Positions 35,165-43,181 of a stretch of DNA of 64,000 nucleotides are shown in pieces (position 1 is the first letter of the stretch; each line of letters opens with the position of its first letter). The notes under the pieces are model-generated. The model saw nothing but the letters and a program-made list of their open reading frames with translations. It was not told where the DNA came from and made no database searches. The position numbers and the translations under genes are program-made. Source of the DNA: Candidatus Proelusimicrobium tauri (lineage in GTDB: Bacteria; Elusimicrobiota; Elusimicrobia; Elusimicrobiales; Elusimicrobiaceae); the NCBI GenBank assembly GCA_002311025.1, contig DBYY01000009.1, positions 310,001-374,000 on the forward strand. The letters run 5' to 3'.

Positions 35165-36283
35165 ATGAATAAAAATGTTCCCTTGTTCAATTTAAAAGAA
35201 CAACATGATAGTTTAAAAAATGAAATCAATTCCGCCGCTTTAGAGGCCTTGAACTCTATGAAGTGGCTACTTGGTCCTAAAACCCAAGAGTTTGAGCAAA
35301 ATTTTGCCAAAGCCCTAAACGCAAAATACTGTATTACCTGTTCTTCGGGCGCAAGCGCAATACAAATTGCTTTAATGGCCGCAGGTATCGGCAAAGGTGA
35401 TGAAGTTATTACAACCCCCTTTACTTTTGTTGCTACCACAACATCCATTTCCTTAACCGGTGCTGATTTTGTGTTTGCCGATATTGACCCCAAAACTTAT
35501 GAACTTGATTCCGAAGATGTTAAACGCAAAATAACCTCTAAAACAAAAGCAATTGTTCCGGTGCATTTATACGGATACCCCGCCAATATGCCCGAAATTA
35601 TGAAAATTGCCAAAGAACACAATTTAAAAGTTATTGAAGACTGCGCTCAAAGCCACCTTGCCTTGTGCGAAAATAAATATACCGGCACTTGGGGCGATGC
35701 GGGTGCTTTTAGTTTTTACCCCAGCAAAAACTTAGGCGGTTGCGGCGACGGCGGAGCAATTATCACTAATAATGAAAAAATTGCCCAAGCCTGCCAAAGT
35801 ATACGTCACAGCGGCAGAAGCGTAGGCAAAGCCTATGAATATGACCGAGAAGGTTCTACCTTAAGAATGGACGAAATTCAAGCCGCAATTTTAGATGTCA
35901 AACTTAAGCATCTTGCCACTTGGACTGAAAACCGCCAAAAAGTTGCCGCCCTTTACAGAAAACATTTAGCAAATATTCCCCAAATTACCCTTCCGCCTGA
36001 AGCACCAAAAGGTTGGAGCCAATGCTATTATGTTTTTACTATCCGCGTTAAAGACAGAGATGCTTTAAGTGCCTATCTTAAAGAACACGGTATCGGCAAT
36101 GCGGTTTATTATCCTGTTCCTTTGTATAAACAACCTTGTTATAAACATTTAAACTGCAAGACGGAAGATTATCCTAATACCGAAAGCGCCGCAAAAGAAG
36201 TTCTTTCTATCCCGATGTTCCCCGAACTTAAGGAAGAAGATGTAATTTATGTGGCACAAACAATAAAAGAGTTTTATAAATAA
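35165..36283 (+). CDS. DegT/DnrJ/EryC1-family PLP aminotransferase
   Basis: A 372-residue sugar aminotransferase-family protein. AFSFYPSKNLGG contains the PLP-binding Lys; EDCAQSH gives the Asp that contacts the pyridine nitrogen; TCSSGASAIQIAL begins the cofactor phosphate site. Such enzymes aminate nucleotide-linked keto sugars for surface polysaccharides. No other nucleotide-sugar gene is adjacent, so the substrate is unknown. It lies 2 bases after the MgtC-like gene and one base before tatD. Confidence 0.92.
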   Translation: MNKNVPLFNLKEQHDSLKNEINSAALEALNSMKWLLGPKTQEFEQNFAKALNAKYCITCSSGASAIQIALMAAGIGKGDEVITTPFTFVATTTSISLTGADFVFADIDPKTYELDSEDVKRKITSKTKAIVPVHLYGYPANMPEIMKIAKEHNLKVIEDCAQSHLALCENKYTGTWGDAGAFSFYPSKNLGGCGDGGAIITNNEKIAQACQSIRHSGRSVGKAYEYDREGSTLRMDEIQAAILDVKLKHLATWTENRQKVAALYRKHLANIPQITLPPEAPKGWSQCYYVFTIRVKDRDALSAYLKEHGIGNAVYYPVPLYKQPCYKHLNCKTEDYPNTESAAKEVLSIPMFPELKEEDVIYVAQTIKEFYK

Positions 36284-36284
36284 G

Positions 36285-37073
36285 ATGTTTATTGACTCCC
36301 ACGCCCATATTAACGACGAGGCTTTTGATACTGACCGCAAGGATGTGATTGAAAAATCACTCCTTGCCGGTGTCAAAAATATGGTGGAAATTGCCTGCGA
36401 AGAACCCGAGTGGCAACAAGCCGTTGATTTGTGCGCTAAATATCCTAATGTTTTTTGCGCCGTTTGTGGTATTCACCCGATTTATGCCTCTCAAAGAACC
36501 GAAGAACAAATAAAAAAATTAAAAGAGTTTTTAAAAAACCCCATTTTCAGAGCCGTCGGAGAAATCGGCCTTGATTATGCTTGGCTAAACTCCAGCACGG
36601 AGCAAGAACAGCAAAATGTTTTTGAAGAAATGCTTGCCCTTGCCAAAGAAACAAATAAAAAAGTTGTCTTACATTGTCGCAAAACTAATGAGCCAAACGA
36701 TTTCAAGGCTTATGAAGATTTATTTGCCATTATAAAAAATCACGACGCGCAGGGCGGTATTTTCCATTGTTTCAGCGCAAGATACGAAGACGCAAAACGC
36801 GCTTTAGACAGGGGTTTTTTGCTCGGTCTAAACGGTGTAATAAGTTATAAAAAAAATAATGATTTAAGAGAAGTTATTAAAAAAATAGGTATTGAACATT
36901 TTGTTTTGGAAACCGATTGCCCTTACCTTCCGCCGCAAACAAAAAGAGGGCAAAGAAATTCCCCCCAAAACATACCGGAAATCGGCACCTATCTTGCCGA
37001 ACTGTTAAATATATCTTTGGAAAAGTGCGCTCAAATTACCACCCAAAACGCCAAAAACTTTTTTAAGATATAA
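36285..37073 (+). CDS. tatD: TatD-family metal-dependent deoxyribonuclease
   Basis: 262 residues. The start FIDSHAHINDEAF carries the HxH metal site, GEIGLDYAW the Glu, VLHCRK the next His, GGIFHCFSA another, and LETDCPYLPP the closing Asp. The family has 3'-5' exonuclease activity on DNA and RNA and is used in DNA repair and turnover. Last of the tightly spaced operon beginning at 33462. Confidence 0.95.
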   Translation: MFIDSHAHINDEAFDTDRKDVIEKSLLAGVKNMVEIACEEPEWQQAVDLCAKYPNVFCAVCGIHPIYASQRTEEQIKKLKEFLKNPIFRAVGEIGLDYAWLNSSTEQEQQNVFEEMLALAKETNKKVVLHCRKTNEPNDFKAYEDLFAIIKNHDAQGGIFHCFSARYEDAKRALDRGFLLGLNGVISYKKNNDLREVIKKIGIEHFVLETDCPYLPPQTKRGQRNSPQNIPEIGTYLAELLNISLEKCAQITTQNAKNFFKI

Positions 37074-37130
37074 AAGTTTTAATATAATATATAAAAAGTG
37101 TGCTTTTTTGTGTCTTAAAAATTATACTGT

Positions 37131-39047
37131 ATGAATTTACCCCCTTTATTTAATTTCCCTGCGAAGGAAAAACCCCTTTTCAGACTAAAAATAAAAATTA
37201 TTGCTTTTTATTTTTTGGCTTTTTTCATTTTATTTCAAATAACAAGAATTGCCAACTTTTTCAGCGCACATACTTATTTTACCGATTTAACGGGTAAAGA
37301 AATTTTCCTTTCATTTTTACACGGTTTGCGTTTTGATTTTTATATGCTTGCTTTGTTGCTTTTCCCTTTATTTATCCTTTTTATGCTACCTTATAAAAAG
37401 AAATTTATTATAAATATATTCCATACTGTATTTTCCGTTTTATTTATTTTACTTACTTTGTTTTGCGCGGGTGATATTATTTTCTTTTCCTTTTTTAATA
37501 ATCATATCGGGGCAGAGTTTTTAGCAAGTTTTACGCATTTTGGGTTGTTTTTCCAGATGGCTTTTCAAAATTATTTTTATATCACTATTCCGCTTTTAGC
37601 GGGTTTTGTTTTTTATTTATTTTTTATTTTTAGAAAGACAAATTCTTATAAATTAATTGTTGCAGACAATAAAAAATATATTATAAAAAGTATTGTTTTT
37701 ATTCTTTGCCTTGCTTTGTTTTTTCCGCTGATGTTGCGCGGGAAACTAGATTTTAGAGGTAAAAATTTAGGCACTATGGATGCCCAAGTTTTAGGTAATA
37801 ACAGAACGGCCGACCTTATTTTAAACGGTCCTTTTAATACTTATGAAGCCATCAGAAAATCTTCCAAACGCAAATTATATTTTAAGAAAGAAGATTTAAC
37901 TTTAAAAAATAATTCAAATCTTATTACGCCGGATGAGAAATATCCTTTTGAAAGAAAATTTAAAAACTTCCACTTAAAAAACAATAATTATAATTTTGTT
38001 TTGCTTGTTACGGAAAGTTTTGACCCTCTTTTAATAGAACACTTCCCCCAAGATATCCCAAACTTTATGAAAATAAAAGAAGAAAGTTTATACTTCCCTA
38101 ATTTTTATTCTTCCGGCACGCGTTCTTTAATGGGCATAACGGCAACAATTTTTTCCCTGCCGTATGTTTGGGGTCAGCCGAATATGACAAACGGACTTGG
38201 CTCAAAAAGTTTATCACGCATAGCAAAATACTTTAATAATAAAAATTATGAAACTTTATCTTTTACTACCGATATTGCTACCGCAGATAAAGCAGGCGAA
38301 ATGGCAAAATATCAGGGTTTTAACAGTTTTTATTCTAAAGAGAATATTCCCGTAAAAAGACAATATCCCCTCTTTAATAAAGGTTTTGACTACGAGGGAT
38401 TTGAGTTTGTTTTAGATAAAATTAACCAAACTAAAAAGAACTTTTTTGTTTATTTCTTTACTTCAAGTATGCACAGTCCTTATGATATTGTTTTAAGCCA
38501 AGAGCATAAAAAATATAATCAAAAAGACCAAATACACCAATTTGTAAACAGGGCAATTTATTTTGATGATGCTTTAGGCAATTTCTTTGAAAAAGCAAAA
38601 AAAGAATCTTGGTTTGATAAAACTATTTTCTTTATTCTGCCGGACCATAGAGCCGTCTTAAAAAACAGAGTTTTTGACGATAATAATTTAACAAAAGAAA
38701 AATTTCAGTCCTTTTTGCTTATTTACGGCAAACCCATAAAAGCCGGCATAAATACGGAAATTGCCACACAAGAAGATATTTTGCCGACCTTGCTTGATTT
38801 GTTAAACAGCGAAGAAAGTTTTTCTTCTTCGGGCGAAAGTCTTTTTGATGAAAAACGCCAAAACACAAAATATATTTACGAGGAAGATAAAAATACTATT
38901 CATATCGTAAATCCGCAGGGCGCAGAGTTTTTTAGAGAACAAAACCTTACCGATTTTAATAAATTATCTTCCCTTCAAAAAGAAGCACTGAGATATAATG
39001 AGGCAATTTATAATACCCTAAAAAATAATACTTGGAAGAAAAAATAA
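37131..39047 (+). CDS. LTA synthase/MdoB-like alkaline-phosphatase-fold membrane transferase
   Basis: 638 residues. Five hydrophobic helices in the first 210 residues are followed by an extracytoplasmic sulfatase-fold domain. LLVTESFDP gives the metal-binding Glu, YSSGTRSLMGITA holds the probable Thr nucleophile, and LPDHRAV gives the metal-binding Asp-His. Family members move phosphoglycerol or phosphoethanolamine from lipids onto glycolipids, glucans or LPS. In a diderm the acceptor is more likely a glucan or LPS than lipoteichoic acid; this is inference. The final motif has Arg after DH where Gly is common. No clear RBS. Confidence 0.82.
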   Translation: MNLPPLFNFPAKEKPLFRLKIKIIAFYFLAFFILFQITRIANFFSAHTYFTDLTGKEIFLSFLHGLRFDFYMLALLLFPLFILFMLPYKKKFIINIFHTVFSVLFILLTLFCAGDIIFFSFFNNHIGAEFLASFTHFGLFFQMAFQNYFYITIPLLAGFVFYLFFIFRKTNSYKLIVADNKKYIIKSIVFILCLALFFPLMLRGKLDFRGKNLGTMDAQVLGNNRTADLILNGPFNTYEAIRKSSKRKLYFKKEDLTLKNNSNLITPDEKYPFERKFKNFHLKNNNYNFVLLVTESFDPLLIEHFPQDIPNFMKIKEESLYFPNFYSSGTRSLMGITATIFSLPYVWGQPNMTNGLGSKSLSRIAKYFNNKNYETLSFTTDIATADKAGEMAKYQGFNSFYSKENIPVKRQYPLFNKGFDYEGFEFVLDKINQTKKNFFVYFFTSSMHSPYDIVLSQEHKKYNQKDQIHQFVNRAIYFDDALGNFFEKAKKESWFDKTIFFILPDHRAVLKNRVFDDNNLTKEKFQSFLLIYGKPIKAGINTEIATQEDILPTLLDLLNSEESFSSSGESLFDEKRQNTKYIYEEDKNTIHIVNPQGAEFFREQNLTDFNKLSSLQKEALRYNEAIYNTLKNNTWKKK

Positions 39048-39071
39048 CAAATTAATATTTGATAAAATAAA

Positions 39072-39662
39072 ATGTTCAACTATACAGAAGAAGAATTAAA
39101 AAAATATTTAGTCGCAAATGGGACGGAAAGATCTTGCTATTATTTCCCGCAAGAGCCAAACGCGATATACAAACTTTCTTTGCACTCTAAAGCAAAACAA
39201 ACCAAAAGAGAAATAAAATATTTTCAATATTTACAAAAAAAGAATATCCCTTTTACCCATCTTCCGCGTTTATTAGAAGTTATAGAAACAAAAAAATATA
39301 CCGGTTTTAAGCAAGAAATAATTTTGGGCGAAAATGGCCTTCCGGCAAGACATTTATGGCAACTTTTATCTGATGAAAAAAGCGATAAAGAAAAATTGCG
39401 TTTATACCTTTATGATTTATTTAAGTATCTATACAAATATAATATTCAATTTTGCGATTTGAATCCGGATAATATGGTTTTAGACGAAAAAGTCGGAAAA
39501 ATCTTTTTAATAGACGGCCTTGGTTGCACGGATTTTTTTCCTTATCCTGTATATTTTAAATCTTTGGGAAGAAAAAAAATTATCAGAAAATGCGCTTATT
39601 TTATGCAGTTTCACCCTCTGCTTGTAAATTTATTTAACAATAACAAAAACCCGCTTCCTTAA
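39072..39662 (+). CDS. YrbL-like small kinase-fold protein
   Basis: 196 residues similar in layout to the PhoP-regulated YrbL family, a minimal protein-kinase-like fold. FCDLNPDNMV resembles the catalytic loop HxDxxxxN (Cys in place of His) and KIFLIDGLG the DFG region. IYKLSLHSKAKQTKREIKYF would hold the Lys and Glu of the N lobe. Substrate unknown. It lies 24 bases after the LTA-synthase-like gene, so the pair may act together at the envelope. Its stop codon is in the loop of the terminator. Confidence 0.68.
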   Translation: MFNYTEEELKKYLVANGTERSCYYFPQEPNAIYKLSLHSKAKQTKREIKYFQYLQKKNIPFTHLPRLLEVIETKKYTGFKQEIILGENGLPARHLWQLLSDEKSDKEKLRLYLYDLFKYLYKYNIQFCDLNPDNMVLDEKVGKIFLIDGLGCTDFFPYPVYFKSLGRKKIIRKCAYFMQFHPLLVNLFNNNKNPLP

Positions 39663-39676
39663 AAAGCGGGTTTTTT
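39646..39676. terminator. bidirectional terminator overlapping a stop codon
   Basis: AAAACCCGCTT / AAGCGGGTTTT, 7-base loop, T-run on both sides. The TAA of the YrbL-like gene is in the loop. It also serves the converging acylase gene. Confidence 0.85.
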
Positions 39677-39688
39677 ATTTTTTAACAA

Positions 39689-40786
39689 CTACATAAGACG
39701 GTCGTGGAAAGTTTCTTGCGGTGTTTCGTCCAAATCTAAAACCTGATAAGGTATTGAATTAAAATCAATTTGTGTTAAATCAATTTTGCGAATTGCCGAA
39801 TTATACATAGTGCGGTAATAAAATGTCGGGTGGCTTAAATCACTGGCCGCAGTCCACTGTGTTGCGCTTGGCATATCGGGTATTTGCTCGTTTGGTGCAA
39901 ACTCCGCGCCGATAGGCAAATCAAAATTATTTAAGATGTGGAATGCCTGCGTAATTGCACCGTATTTATCTTTTGGTGTGGGTGCTGTTTGTGCGTAAAA
40001 GAAAGCGCGAACAAGGCGCGAAGGCGGTGTTAAATCGCCGGGTAAACCCGTTAAATTTGTGCCGCCGCCAAGCGAAAATAAATGGACCTGTCCCATAGTT
40101 TTATCGGGCGTTTCCCCGCCTGATAAGTGAATATAATTATTCAAGTTTGCCTGATGCCAAGGAAAACTTGGCGAATTGGTGAAAACTCTTAAATTATTTT
40201 CGTAAATATGCCTTTGACCTTTATCGGTAATTTCCAAAACCACGCTTCTGCCTGTATTATCACTTATACGCCAATGGCCTGTGGCGTAGTTTCCGTTTTT
40301 ATCGGGTTTGCCAATAGGTATAATTTCAATTTTTTCAAGTCCTTTTAAAGCATCTTCCACACTTGCAAAGTTGGTTAAGATATAGCGCACCAATTCGCCG
40401 TCACTAACCGATTTTTTTGCGTTTTTGGCATTATAAGGTGTAAGACTGCCAAAACCGGCAAAATAGAAAATACCGACATTTAACCCCTTTTCATTTACGC
40501 CTTCGGCAACAAATTCCGGTTGAACGGTGCTTGCGCCGACTGCACCATATTTATTTGTCCAAGTGTGGCCGTTTTTGCCTTGCGGTGTAAGCGCGGTGTT
40601 TTTTTGACCGCGCGGCATAATTATAAGTTTGCTGTTTAAATTACCGCCTTTCCATTCAATAGTGCGGGCAAGAACTTTGGTGCCGTCAGCCGCGGTAATT
40701 TGTATGCCTGTGCAGGCATTAACATAAGACGCATTTGCTAAAGCAAGCAAAAGCGTGCTTAGTGAGATACTAAGTATTTTTTTCAT
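39689..40786 (-). CDS. linear amide C-N hydrolase (bile salt hydrolase/penicillin V acylase family), exported
   Basis: 365 residues of the choloylglycine hydrolase (Ntn-hydrolase) family, which cleaves amides such as conjugated bile salts, penicillin V or acyl-homoserine lactones. A signal peptide runs to about residue 24 and C25 in NACTGIQI is the expected nucleophile, exposed as the new N-terminus after cleavage. ARTIEW carries the conserved Arg, and TNSPSFPWHQANLNNY the conserved Asn region. Export makes it resemble periplasmic Gram-negative penicillin acylases more than cytoplasmic Gram-positive bile salt hydrolases. Substrate not decidable here. A TTGACA lies upstream at 40856-40861 (minus), without a clear -10. 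Confidence 0.88.
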   Translation of the reverse strand: MKKILSISLSTLLLALANASYVNACTGIQITAADGTKVLARTIEWKGGNLNSKLIIMPRGQKNTALTPQGKNGHTWTNKYGAVGASTVQPEFVAEGVNEKGLNVGIFYFAGFGSLTPYNAKNAKKSVSDGELVRYILTNFASVEDALKGLEKIEIIPIGKPDKNGNYATGHWRISDNTGRSVVLEITDKGQRHIYENNLRVFTNSPSFPWHQANLNNYIHLSGGETPDKTMGQVHLFSLGGGTNLTGLPGDLTPPSRLVRAFFYAQTAPTPKDKYGAITQAFHILNNFDLPIGAEFAPNEQIPDMPSATQWTAASDLSHPTFYYRTMYNSAIRKIDLTQIDFNSIPYQVLDLDETPQETFHDRLM

Positions 40787-40925
40787 TTATACCCCCTAAC
40801 TATTTCTAGTTGTTTTTACACAACAAATATAGGGTAGCATAATTTTTACTAATTTTGTCAAATTTTTTGGAAAAATTTTAATTACCGAATTTACTCAAAT
40901 AAAGCAAATCGTTTTTACTAGGATT

Positions 40926-42311
40926 TTAATTTTGTTTGGCTTGGCGGCGCGCTTTTCTCTTATCCAAACGTTCTTGTTTTGTTTCGCGCCTTTTGTAACC
41001 GCCGATTCTATCGGGCAAGGCGGAAACTTCTTCGTCAACACTTCCGTTCCACTCAAACTCTTTACCGCAGGCAATAATTGTTGCGCCTTCAGAGATACCT
41101 TCTTTCTGGAGTGCTTTTTCAAGCCCGACCTTTTTGAAAATTCCGCGTAATCTTTGCACGGCTTCGGGCTGGGAGAAATTTGTCATAGAAATAAATTCTT
41201 CTATTTTTTTGCCTGTGATTTGGAAAGTATTTTCGTCAATTTTATTTAAAACAAACATAGGTTCTACCAAGTGGACTTTTGGCAAAACTTTTTCTTTTTT
41301 CTTTGCTACTACAACGGGCGCTTTTGAAAGTTCTTTAACAATAGCGTCCAAAACTTTACTTAAACCGATATTACCCGCTGCGGAAATAAAGAAAAGTGTT
41401 TCGTCTTTTAATTTCTTTTTTAATTTTTCGTAAATTTCAGAAGAACCGTCAATATCTTTTTTGTTTATAACTAAAATACGTGGTTTTTTGGCAAGGTTTT
41501 TATCAAAAGTTTTTAATTCTTTTTGAATAACTTTTATTGATTTTTCAGCAGAAAGATCTTCATAGCCGAAAGGGTCCACCAAATGAACTAAAACCCTTGT
41601 TCTTTCAATATGTTTTAAAAATTGGTGGCCAAGGCCCTTGCCAAGACTTGCGCCTTCAATAATACCAGGAATATCCGCCACGACAAAACTTTTGCCTTTG
41701 TGGCTTGCAATACCGAGATTCGGATTTAATGTTGTGAAAGGATAACCCGCAATTTTTGGGCGCGCGGCGGAAACGGCCGTCAAAAATGTGCTTTTGCCCG
41801 CATTGGGAAAACCGACAAGGCCGACATCCGCAAGCACTTTTAATTCTAAGATAAGAGTTTTTTCTTCGCCTGGTTGGCCGTTTTCGGCAATTCTGGGTGC
41901 GGTGTTAAAACGGCTTTTGAAACTTTGGTTTCCTCTGCCGCCACGCCCGCCTTTTGCAATAATAACTTCTTCATAGGGTTTTGTTAAATCGGCCAAAACA
42001 TTATCGTTTTCTTTGATAATAGTGCCAAGCGGAACTAAAATAATTTTATCTTTGCCGTTAAGACCGGTTTTATTATAAGTGCCACCCTTTTCGCCGTTAG
42101 GCGCTTCAATATGGGGATTATAGGCAAGGTCCTGTAAGGTGGTGATGTTCGGTTCTGCTTTAAAAACAATATCACCGCCACGACCGCCGCTACCACCGTT
42201 TGGCCCGCCGAACTCAATAAATTTTTCGCGTCTGAACGAAAGGCATCCGTCGCCGCCTTTACCGGCTTTGACATAAACTTTAACTCTATCAATAAAACTA
42301 TTTGCTTGCAT
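40926..42311 (-). CDS. obg: Obg/CgtA GTPase
   Basis: A 461-residue ribosome-associated GTPase needed for 50S assembly and linked to ppGpp. The Gly-rich Obg fold (about 1-160, with GGDGCLSFRREKFIEFGGPNG) precedes the G domain with GFPNAGKST, DIPGIIEGAS and NKKD, then an OCT-type C-terminal domain and a basic tail ending KARRQAKQN. It is downstream of rplU-rpmA as in most bacteria, but a terminator and a new leaderless-type promoter separate it from rpmA. Confidence 0.97.
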   Translation of the reverse strand: MQANSFIDRVKVYVKAGKGGDGCLSFRREKFIEFGGPNGGSGGRGGDIVFKAEPNITTLQDLAYNPHIEAPNGEKGGTYNKTGLNGKDKIILVPLGTIIKENDNVLADLTKPYEEVIIAKGGRGGRGNQSFKSRFNTAPRIAENGQPGEEKTLILELKVLADVGLVGFPNAGKSTFLTAVSAARPKIAGYPFTTLNPNLGIASHKGKSFVVADIPGIIEGASLGKGLGHQFLKHIERTRVLVHLVDPFGYEDLSAEKSIKVIQKELKTFDKNLAKKPRILVINKKDIDGSSEIYEKLKKKLKDETLFFISAAGNIGLSKVLDAIVKELSKAPVVVAKKKEKVLPKVHLVEPMFVLNKIDENTFQITGKKIEEFISMTNFSQPEAVQRLRGIFKKVGLEKALQKEGISEGATIIACGKEFEWNGSVDEEVSALPDRIGGYKRRETKQERLDKRKARRQAKQN

Positions 42312-42318
42312 ATATTTT

Positions 42319-42327
42319 ATTTTACCA
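42319..42327 (-). promoter_or_regulatory. extended -10 promoter of obg, predicted leaderless
   Basis: On the minus strand TGGTAAAAT, 7 bases, then the obg ATG. It immediately follows the T-run of the rpmA terminator. Confidence 0.6.
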
Positions 42328-42364
42328 TAAAAAAAGAGCGGCTTTTGAAAATTTAAAAGCCGCC
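42328..42364 (-). terminator. terminator between rpmA and obg
   Basis: GCGGCTTTT / AAAAGCCGC stem with 8-base loop, then TCTTTTTTT on the minus strand. Confidence 0.8.
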
Positions 42365-42382
42365 CTTTTTGCTACCAAATTT

Positions 42383-42766
42383 TTATTTGGCTTTTGCGGA
42401 AGTCTTTTTTGTAGCCGCTGCTTTTGCTGTTTTAGCAGCAGGTTTTGCAGTGGTTGTTTTGACTGCTTTGGCAGTTTTAACTTCCTTTTTGGCTACGGGT
42501 TTAACTTCGCTTGTTTGAGCATAGACAGATACTTGCTGTTTGCCTTTTTTGGCCCACTCAAAGGTAACAATACCTGAGATTCTAGCAAATAAACTATCGT
42601 CTGTGGCTCTTGAAACATTTTTGCCCGGCAATATTTTTGTGCCGCGTTGTTTAAGAATAATCTCGCCGGCATTAACGTATTGTGAGCCATATCTTTTAAC
42701 CCCAAGTCTTTGACCGTGGGAGTCCCTTCCGTTTGAGGAGGAACCTTGTGCTTTTGTATGTGCCAT
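42383..42766 (-). CDS. rpmA: 50S ribosomal protein L27 with long Lys/Ala tail
   Basis: L27 sits at the peptidyl-transferase centre. The first 85 or so residues are standard (MAHTKAQGSSSNGRDSHGQR, VNAGEIILKQRGTKILPG). The protein is 127 residues, about 40 longer than usual, because of a C-terminal tail made almost only of Lys, Ala, Thr and Val, like a histone H1 tail. The N-terminus lacks the cleaved extension seen in Firmicutes. It follows rplU by 14 bases. Confidence 0.96.
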   Translation of the reverse strand: MAHTKAQGSSSNGRDSHGQRLGVKRYGSQYVNAGEIILKQRGTKILPGKNVSRATDDSLFARISGIVTFEWAKKGKQQVSVYAQTSEVKPVAKKEVKTAKAVKTTTAKPAAKTAKAAATKKTSAKAK

Positions 42767-42780
42767 ATATGTTTTCTACC

Positions 42781-43089
42781 TTATAAGATTATTTCTTTAA
42801 TCTTGATTTCTGTAAGATTTTGTCTGTGACCTTGGGTTTTTTCATAACCTTTTTTAGGTCTCTTTTTGAATACAATTATCTTGCGACCGCGTAAATGTCT
42901 TACGACTTCAGCGGTGACCTTGGCAGTTTTACCTGCTTTGGTATCTGATGAGGTGCCTTCTTCAGAACCGGCCCAAAGTGATTTAAGTTCAACTGTTGCG
43001 CCGACTTCTGCTTCAAGTCTTTCAACCTTCAGATTTTGGCCTGGGGTAACCCAGTATTGTTTTCCACCTGTTTCTATGATTGAATACAT
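42781..43089 (-). CDS. rplU: 50S ribosomal protein L21
   Basis: 102 residues, starting MYSIIETGGKQYWVTPGQ and ending with the RPKKGYEKTQGHRQ motif. An in-frame upstream ATG at 43236 would add 49 residues, cross the promoter and overlap mnmA, so I use 43089. An extended -10 box lies upstream at 43153-43161. Confidence 0.97.
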   Translation of the reverse strand: MYSIIETGGKQYWVTPGQNLKVERLEAEVGATVELKSLWAGSEEGTSSDTKAGKTAKVTAEVVRHLRGRKIIVFKKRPKKGYEKTQGHRQNLTEIKIKEIIL

Positions 43090-43152
43090 ACTTATTTCGC
43101 CTTTAACGATAAAAGTAGCCGCTTGCGCGGCCTGCGTTTTTTGGCTATATAT

Positions 43153-43161
43153 ATTATACCA
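43153..43161 (-). promoter_or_regulatory. extended -10 promoter of rplU-rpmA
   Basis: TGGTATAAT on the minus strand, with a leader of about 57 bases. It is only 9 bases from the -10 of the divergent mnmA promoter. Confidence 0.65.
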
Positions 43162-43169
43162 TAATTTTG

Positions 43170-43175
43170 TAAAAT
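43170..43175 (+). promoter_or_regulatory. -10 box of mnmA, predicted leaderless
   Basis: TAAAAT, 6 bases, then the mnmA ATG. No RBS. Confidence 0.5.
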
Positions 43176-43181
43176 ATACAT

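Noticed and set aside
40895..41122. 75-codon basic ORF on the minus strand
   Set aside because: Overlaps the 3' end of obg in another frame; the Lys/Arg content comes from the obg tail.
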